A DNA stretch of 51,204 nt from Nocardioides luteus (GTDB lineage Bacteria > Actinomycetota > Actinomycetes > Propionibacteriales > Nocardioidaceae), in the NCBI RefSeq assembly GCF_014648595.1, contig NZ_BMRK01000026.1:1-51204 (forward strand). The letters run 5' to 3'. Made by a program: the position numbers and the translations under genes. The notes beneath the pieces are model-generated. The model was not told where the DNA came from. It ran no database searches and was given only the letters and a program-made list of their open reading frames with translations. Below are positions 44,843 to 51,204 of this stretch, piece by piece (position 1 is the stretch's first letter; the number at the start of each line of letters is the position of its first letter).

Positions 44843-46171
44843 TCATTCAGGGATGCCGGAGGAGGGCGGAGCGTCCGAGGCGGCGCTGTCGTCCTCCTCG
44901 ATCGGAGCGTCGCCGATGTCGGTGACCTGGACCGGCGTGAGCGGCTCCGAGGCGCCGTTCTTGATCTCGACGACGCTCGTTCCGGAGATGCCCATGTGGG
45001 AGTCCTCGGAGAAGCGGAACGGCGCCAGGCCCGGGCCTTCGAAGGAGCCGCCCTCCTTCTCGAGGGTCTCCACGATCGACTCGCGGGTCAGGTCCTTGCC
45101 GTTGGCCTGCAGCGCCTGGACGAAGGTGTACGCCTGCGACATGCCGTAGATCCGGTAGTTGGTCAGCTTCTCGTCGCCCTTCTTGGAGTAGTTGTCCCAG
45201 ACCTTCTGCCAGAGCTTGACCCACTCGTCCTCGGGAGCGTCGACGCCGGGGATGTACTCGGTCGTCATCATCCCGTCCATCAGCTTCACGCCCTGCTCGG
45301 CCGGGATCTTCCCCTTCGTCATCGAGGCCAGCAGGCCACCGACGAGCGCCGGGTCGGAGCCGACGTTGGAGTAGAACCACTTCGACTTGAAGCCGACCCC
45401 CTGAGCCGCGATCTGGCTCAGCGCGGTGTAGGAGGGCGTGTTGAAGCCGAGCACCAGGTCGACCCCCTTGGACTTGAACGAGGACATCTGCGGGGAGAAG
45501 TCGGTCGAGCCGCCCGGCGTGTACTTCTGCACGTCGACGATCTGGGAGTCGAGGAACTGCCGCGCGCCCTTCTCGCCGTCCTCGCCGAAGTCGTCGTCCT
45601 GGAGGAAGAGACCGACCTTGGCGTCGGGCATGTTCTCTTTGACGTACTTGCCGATGATCTTGCCCTCGATCTCGTAGTCCGGCTGCCAGCCGAACGTCAT
45701 CGGGCTCTTCTTCGGGTCGTCGCCCCACTGCAGCGAGCCGCTGGAGACGAACAGGTCCGGGATGCCGTCGTCGTTGAGCCGCTGCACGACCGCGCGGTGG
45801 GTGGGGGTGCCGAGGCCGGCCACCATCGCGAAGATCTCGTCCTGCAGGATCATGTCGTTGGTGACGGCGCTGGTGTTGGTCGGGTTGTAGGCGTCGTCCT
45901 TGACGACCATCTCGATCTTGCGGCCGTGGACGCCACCGGCGTCGTTGACGTACTCGTAGAACGCCTGGTGGCCGGAGGGGATCTCGGAGTAGCCGGGCGC
46001 GGCCGGACCGGTCAGCGGGAAGTGCGCGCCGACCTTGATGGTGGTGTCGGTGACGCCGACCGCCGTGCCGTCCTCGGAGGGCCGCTCCTTCCCCGCTCCG
46101 CAGGCCGCGAGGAGGGAAGCGGTGGTGAGGACGCAGACGGCCTGGACGGCTCTGCGTGCAGTGGTTCTCAT
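44843..46171 (-). CDS. livK: Branched-chain-amino-acid-type ABC transporter substrate-binding lipoprotein
   Basis: A protein of 442 residues from ATG 46171, with AAGGAG about 7 bp upstream. Signal peptide with lipobox LLAAC (Cys24). The mature part matches the type I periplasmic-binding fold of LivJ/LivK (IKVGAHFPLTGPAAPG, NDAGGVHGRKIEMVVKDDAYNPTNT, GDDPKKSPMTFGWQPD). The actual ligand may be an amino acid, amide, urea or an aromatic acid; the family is broad. An acidic Ser-rich tail (residues ~425-442) is unusual. It is the last gene of the transporter operon, overlapping livM by an ATGA. Confidence 0.9.
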   Translation of the reverse strand: MRTTARRAVQAVCVLTTASLLAACGAGKERPSEDGTAVGVTDTTIKVGAHFPLTGPAAPGYSEIPSGHQAFYEYVNDAGGVHGRKIEMVVKDDAYNPTNTSAVTNDMILQDEIFAMVAGLGTPTHRAVVQRLNDDGIPDLFVSSGSLQWGDDPKKSPMTFGWQPDYEIEGKIIGKYVKENMPDAKVGLFLQDDDFGEDGEKGARQFLDSQIVDVQKYTPGGSTDFSPQMSSFKSKGVDLVLGFNTPSYTALSQIAAQGVGFKSKWFYSNVGSDPALVGGLLASMTKGKIPAEQGVKLMDGMMTTEYIPGVDAPEDEWVKLWQKVWDNYSKKGDEKLTNYRIYGMSQAYTFVQALQANGKDLTRESIVETLEKEGGSFEGPGLAPFRFSEDSHMGISGTSVVEIKNGASEPLTPVQVTDIGDAPIEEDDSAASDAPPSSGIPE

Positions 46172-47265
46172 GGTGTCTTCTCCTTGGTTGCCCCGAGAGA
46201 TGAGGTGCGGGATGAGATGCGGGCGAGGAGCGGGCGCAGGCTGCCGACGATCCCTGCCGGCGCGAGGAGGATGACGAGCATCAGCACCAGCCCGTAGACC
46301 ACCGGAGTGACCTCCGCGGCCTGGGTGGCGCTGAACCCGAGCGACTCCCCGAGATCGGTGGCGAAGTGGGGCAGGAAGGCGAGTACGCCGGCGCCGATGA
46401 GCGCCCCGGTCAGGCTGCCGAGCCCGCCCAGGACCACGGCGGCCAGCAGGGTCAGCGAGAGCGTGATCGTGAACGCGCCCGGCGCGGTGAGGCGTACGTT
46501 CATGGCCATCAGCCCGCCGGCGAGCCCGGCGCACATCGCGCTGACGGTGAAGGCGACGACGCGGGCGCGGCCGAGGTGGATGCCGGCCAGCTCGGCGGAG
46601 ACGTCGTCGTCGCGGACCGCGCGCCAGCGGCGTCCGACGCGGGAGCGGCTCAGGTTGGCCAGCGCCACGAAGGTGATGGCGAGGAGCAGCCAGCCGAGAT
46701 AGGCGAGGAAGGAGTACTGGTCGATCTCGACGGCGGTGAAGAACCAGATCAGGTCCTGGATCCAGGCCGGGAGCTCGCTCGCCCGAGGCACCGGCACCTG
46801 GAGCCCCTGCTCACCGCCGAGCGCCTCCCACTGGTTGGCCAGCCGGGGCACCGCCACGGCCAGAGTCAGCGTCGCGCCGGCGATGTAGGGCCCGTGCAGC
46901 CGGGCCGCCGGTACCCCGACGACCACCCCCACCACCGCACAGACGGCGATCGCTGTGAGCAGGGCGAGGAAGACGTCGGCCAGCGTCTCGCCGCCGGCGC
47001 GCTCGAGCACCAGCGTCGCTGCGTACGCCCCGACGGCCATCAGCGCGCCATGGCCCAGCGAGAGCTGGCCGGAGAGACCGGTGAGGAGCGTGAGGCCGCC
47101 GGCGGCGATGGCGAAGTAGGCCATCTCGGCGTAGCGGGTCTGCAGGTACTGGCTGGAGCTGCCGATGACGGCCATCGCCACCACGAGGGCGATCAGCGCG
47201 ACGAGGACATGGCGCGCCAGCGGCACCGAGGTCACCGGGCGGAGAAGTGAGCGCAGTCGTTCCAT
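46168..47265 (-). CDS. livM: ABC transporter permease, LivM type
   Basis: A membrane protein of 365 residues with about 8-10 hydrophobic segments. The hallmark LivM signatures are GLSGQLSLGHGALMAVGAYAA near residues 64-85 and RSRVGRRWRAVRDDDVSAELAGI in the cytoplasmic coupling loop (named here by RSRVGR and AVRDDD). It pairs with LivH at the membrane and is driven by LivG/LivF. Confidence 0.92.
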   Translation of the reverse strand: MERLRSLLRPVTSVPLARHVLVALIALVVAMAVIGSSSQYLQTRYAEMAYFAIAAGGLTLLTGLSGQLSLGHGALMAVGAYAATLVLERAGGETLADVFLALLTAIAVCAVVGVVVGVPAARLHGPYIAGATLTLAVAVPRLANQWEALGGEQGLQVPVPRASELPAWIQDLIWFFTAVEIDQYSFLAYLGWLLLAITFVALANLSRSRVGRRWRAVRDDDVSAELAGIHLGRARVVAFTVSAMCAGLAGGLMAMNVRLTAPGAFTITLSLTLLAAVVLGGLGSLTGALIGAGVLAFLPHFATDLGESLGFSATQAAEVTPVVYGLVLMLVILLAPAGIVGSLRPLLARISSRTSSLGATKEKTP

Positions 47266-47267
47266 GG

Positions 47268-48146
47268 TCAGACCCTCCTGGCCGCAGCCGCTGCGAAGAG
47301 GCCGCTGGGACGCACCAGCAGCACCACCATCAAGATCCCGAGCGCGACCAGCGGAGCCAGGTGCTCGCCGACGTAGCCGGTGACGTAGGAGAGCGAGAGG
47401 CCGAGGATCAGCCCGCCGATCACCGATCCGAGCGGCGAGTCGAGGCCGCCCAGCACGGCGGCGATGAAGCCGTAGATCACGAACGGGTCCATGAAGCTCG
47501 GGTTCACCAGGTCGCCGCCGGCGATGAGCATCCCGGCGACCGCACCGACGGCGGCGGCGAGCGCCCAGCCGAGCGTGAGCATGCGGCCGACGCGTACTCC
47601 CAGGAGGCGGGAGACCTCGCCGTTGAACGCGGAGGCGCGCATCCGCAGCCCGAGGTCGGTGAAACGGAAGAGGACCACCAGCCCGGCCATGACGACCGCG
47701 ACGACGACGATCGAGAGGATGCCGAACGGGGTGATCCCGATCGAGGTGTCACCGACCTCGATCGCGTTGGTGCTGACCGGCGCGGGGAAGCCGCGGTGCT
47801 GGACGCCGAAGGTGATCGCGGTCAGCCCGTGGAGCACCATGAACAGCCCGAGCGTCAGGATGACCGCGTTGAGCTCGGCCTTGCCCTCGACCGGGCGGAT
47901 GATCACCCGCTCGATCAGGGCGCCGAGCCCGAACCCGGCGGCGAGGGCGGCGACGAAGGCGACCCAGTAGGGCACGTCGGCGTTGATCAGGCTGAGCGCG
48001 ATGTAGGTGGTCACCATCGCCATCGCCGCCTGAGCGAAGTTGACGATCCGGGTCGAGCGCCAGATCAGGCACAGGGCCAGCGCGAACGCGGCGTAGACCG
48101 CGCCCAGCACCAGCCCGCCGAGGGTGGTGTCGAGGAACTGCTGCAT
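47268..48146 (-). CDS. livH: ABC transporter permease, LivH type
   Basis: A membrane protein of 292 residues, smaller than LivM as usual. Signatures: LGAVYAAFALALCLIWRSTRIVNFAQAAM near the N-terminus (given here as LGAVYAAFA and NFAQAAM), TDLGLRMRASAFN in the coupling loop, and GGLDSPLGSVIGGLILG near the C-terminus. It lies 2 bp from livM and 12 bp after livF. Confidence 0.92.
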   Translation of the reverse strand: MQQFLDTTLGGLVLGAVYAAFALALCLIWRSTRIVNFAQAAMAMVTTYIALSLINADVPYWVAFVAALAAGFGLGALIERVIIRPVEGKAELNAVILTLGLFMVLHGLTAITFGVQHRGFPAPVSTNAIEVGDTSIGITPFGILSIVVVAVVMAGLVVLFRFTDLGLRMRASAFNGEVSRLLGVRVGRMLTLGWALAAAVGAVAGMLIAGGDLVNPSFMDPFVIYGFIAAVLGGLDSPLGSVIGGLILGLSLSYVTGYVGEHLAPLVALGILMVVLLVRPSGLFAAAAARRV

Positions 48147-48158
48147 CTTTCAGCCCTT

Positions 48159-49732
<1,574 letters not shown>

Positions 49733-49882
49733 CGTGCTCCCTTCGCCCTATGTGACGGCTCTCACTTTGGACTTTCCGCACAACCGGGGATATGGGCAGT
49801 GCGCCCAAAATCCTTCAGGCGCAGCGTCCGAGGTTCCTTGATTCCCTGGCGAATGTGGCAACAGTCGTGGGACGCTCCGCAC

Positions 49883-51097
49883 ATGGGTGTGATGAGCGAC
49901 ACATCTCCCGACTCGGAGCTTCGACCTCTGGTGGAGCGTGCCTGGGCCTCGCTGGTGAGCCAGGCCGACGCGATCGCCGACGACATCACGCTGACCCTGA
50001 TCGCGATCCAGCCAGACTGGCACGCCAACGCCGATCCGTCGGTGCGGGCCGACCTCCGGTCGAGCACCCGCGAGCACGTACGCCGCGGCATCCAGGCCAT
50101 GGCCGGGATGACCCCTGGGGCCAATCCCGTCGACCTGTGGCGAGAGACCGGGCGGCGGCGAGCGCGACAGGGCGTACCGCTGGAGTACTGCCTCAACGCC
50201 TACACCGTCGGCACCCGGATGCTGTGGGAGGCGATGGTCCGCCAGCAGGAGGCGCTCGGCATCGACGACCGGGTGATGGTGCTCGCCGGGCGGCAGGTCT
50301 GGACCGACCTGGACGTGCAGAACTCGGTGATGTCCTCGGCCTACCGCAAGGAGGCGGCGCTGCTCCAGCGCCGCGACCTGCAGCTCCAGGGCCGGCTCCT
50401 CGACGGGCTGGCGGAGGGGCGCGGCGGCGACCCGGCCTTCGCCGCCGAGGTGCAGGACATCCTCGGCATCGCCGCCGACGAGCAGATGGCCTGCGTCGTG
50501 GCCGCCTTCGACGGCAGCCGCGACTCACCGCTGCGCAACCCCGACGACCGGCTGGAGAGGGCCGATCTGATGTCGTTCTGGCACGTCCGCGGCGACCACC
50601 ACTTCGGGCTGGTCCCGCTGGGCTCACGCCCGGTCGCCACGGCCGTCGCCGAGCTCGTCGAGCAGCTCTCGGCCTGCAACTCGGGCCGGGTCGGGATCGC
50701 CACCGCCGACGACCTCAGCGGCTTCGGCACCGCCTTCCAGCTCGCCACGCACACCGTGGAGACGGTGCCCCGGGGACGTACCGACATCGCGGTCGTGGAC
50801 GACCGCCTGCCGCAGGTGCTCCTGACCGCCTCACCGGCGGTCTCCGCGCTGCTCGTGCGTCGCACCCTCGGCCCGATCCTGACCCAGCCCGCTCACCAGT
50901 CGGACGTACTGCTCGCGACGCTCCGCGCCCTGATCGCCCACGGCGGCTCCCCCACCCACGCCGCCGCCGACCTGATCTGCCACCGCAACACGGTCATCTA
51001 CCGCATCAAGCAGATCCAGGACCTCACCGGCAAGAGCATCTCCGACCCCCACGACCGCCTCCTCCTGGCCCTCGCGCTGATGGCCCTGGAGAAGTAG
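49883..51097 (+). CDS. PucR/CdaR-family transcriptional regulator
   Basis: A protein of 404 residues from ATG 49883 (ATG 49892 is an alternative). The C-terminus carries the PucR-type helix-turn-helix: LRALIAHGGSPTHAAADLICHRNTVIYRIKQIQDLTG (cited by its ends LRALIAHGG and QIQDLTG), preceded by a GGDEF-like/CdaR ligand region. The N-terminal ~200 residues (RRRARQGVPLEYCLNAYTVG) resemble the actinobacterial RsbT-co-antagonist-like head. It is divergent from the liv operon with a 150-bp spacer and is the likely regulator of it. Confidence 0.85.
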   Translation: MGVMSDTSPDSELRPLVERAWASLVSQADAIADDITLTLIAIQPDWHANADPSVRADLRSSTREHVRRGIQAMAGMTPGANPVDLWRETGRRRARQGVPLEYCLNAYTVGTRMLWEAMVRQQEALGIDDRVMVLAGRQVWTDLDVQNSVMSSAYRKEAALLQRRDLQLQGRLLDGLAEGRGGDPAFAAEVQDILGIAADEQMACVVAAFDGSRDSPLRNPDDRLERADLMSFWHVRGDHHFGLVPLGSRPVATAVAELVEQLSACNSGRVGIATADDLSGFGTAFQLATHTVETVPRGRTDIAVVDDRLPQVLLTASPAVSALLVRRTLGPILTQPAHQSDVLLATLRALIAHGGSPTHAAADLICHRNTVIYRIKQIQDLTGKSISDPHDRLLLALALMALEK

Positions 51098-51104
51098 CGC
51101 GCCG

Positions 51105-51179
51105 CTGGTCGAGCGTGTCGTGTCCAGCACAAGCCGCTCTCCGCTCGGGAGAGCTGTGTTGGTCTCGACACGCCTCCGC
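51105..51179. repeat. Dispersed repeat pair after the PucR gene
   Basis: CTGGTCGAGCGTGTCGTG then TCCAGC (51105-51128) is followed by a long-variant copy whose 27 bp at 51153-51179 are identical to 854-880. Between them lies a short palindrome-like CCGCTCTCCGCTCGGGAGAGC. Confidence 0.75.
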
Positions 51180-51204
51180 CTAGCTGTACCCGGTCAATAC
51201 GTTG

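Overview
The window is about 51 kb of very GC-rich DNA (roughly 70 %) densely packed with genes on both strands. It looks like chromosome from a high-GC actinobacterium, most likely a Nocardioides-type member of the Propionibacteriales. The reasons are a fused two-domain FO synthase (FbiC), coenzyme-F420 enzymes including a clear F420-dependent glucose-6-phosphate dehydrogenase, a 13E12/DUF222-type HNH gene, UdgX, DUF5709 and DUF3140 proteins, and many copies of a short palindrome-like repeat (core GGTCTCGACAAGCTCGACC). I see no rRNA, tRNA, CRISPR array, phage module or recognisable IS element.

Layout, left to right. 1-1231: tail of an HNH gene, then a gene-free stretch full of repeats and one large branched inverted repeat. 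1232-5899: TetR regulator, glycerophosphodiester phosphodiesterase, hexapeptide acyltransferase, fgd, and a divergent luciferase-like F420 oxidoreductase. 5990-17836 (+ strand): MmpL transporter; a proline-rich membrane protein; a Ser/Thr kinase; fbiC; a DUF1697 protein; a third membrane protein; and a formylglycine-generating enzyme. The kinase and the two membrane proteins share the same cysteine-rich extracellular domain, which I cannot assign to a known family. 17821-19371: a secreted sulfatase, tail-to-tail with its probable activating enzyme. 19466-22394: DUF5709, VOC protein, adenosine-deaminase-family enzyme, alpha/beta hydrolase.

22397-28586 (- strand) is one tightly coupled operon for 5-oxoproline/D-glutamate metabolism: NRAMP-like transporter, PxpA, DUF1445, fused PxpB-PxpC, and a fused biotin carboxylase/biotin carrier protein. 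A divergent FCD-type GntR regulator lies next to it, with a textbook-like operator between them. 29392-31539: a candidate EndoU-like nuclease and small partner gene, a DoxX-like membrane protein, UdgX and DUF3140. 31650-40323: a hypothetical protein coupled to guaA, a candidate C-rich-loop small RNA, a ChoD-like GMC oxidoreductase coupled to an aldehyde dehydrogenase, an acetyltransferase-like protein and glpD. 40418-42941: a coupled trio (serine beta-lactamase-like hydrolase, dipeptide epimerase, NlpC/P60 peptidase) that looks like muropeptide recycling. 43014-51097: S41 peptidase, an SDR protein lacking the catalytic lysine, a complete branched-chain-amino-acid-type ABC transporter (livGFHMK order) and a divergent PucR/CdaR-type regulator.

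The two most interesting themes are: (1) the three-member family of membrane proteins with a shared 10-cysteine ectodomain, one of them a kinase receptor; (2) short palindromic repeats that are not confined to spacers but have entered at least five protein-coding genes in frame (mmpL, fbiC, pxpBC, livG and, with a different repeat, the dipeptide epimerase), mostly at linkers or tails. All functional calls come from reading the sequence and remembered family motifs; no database search was run.
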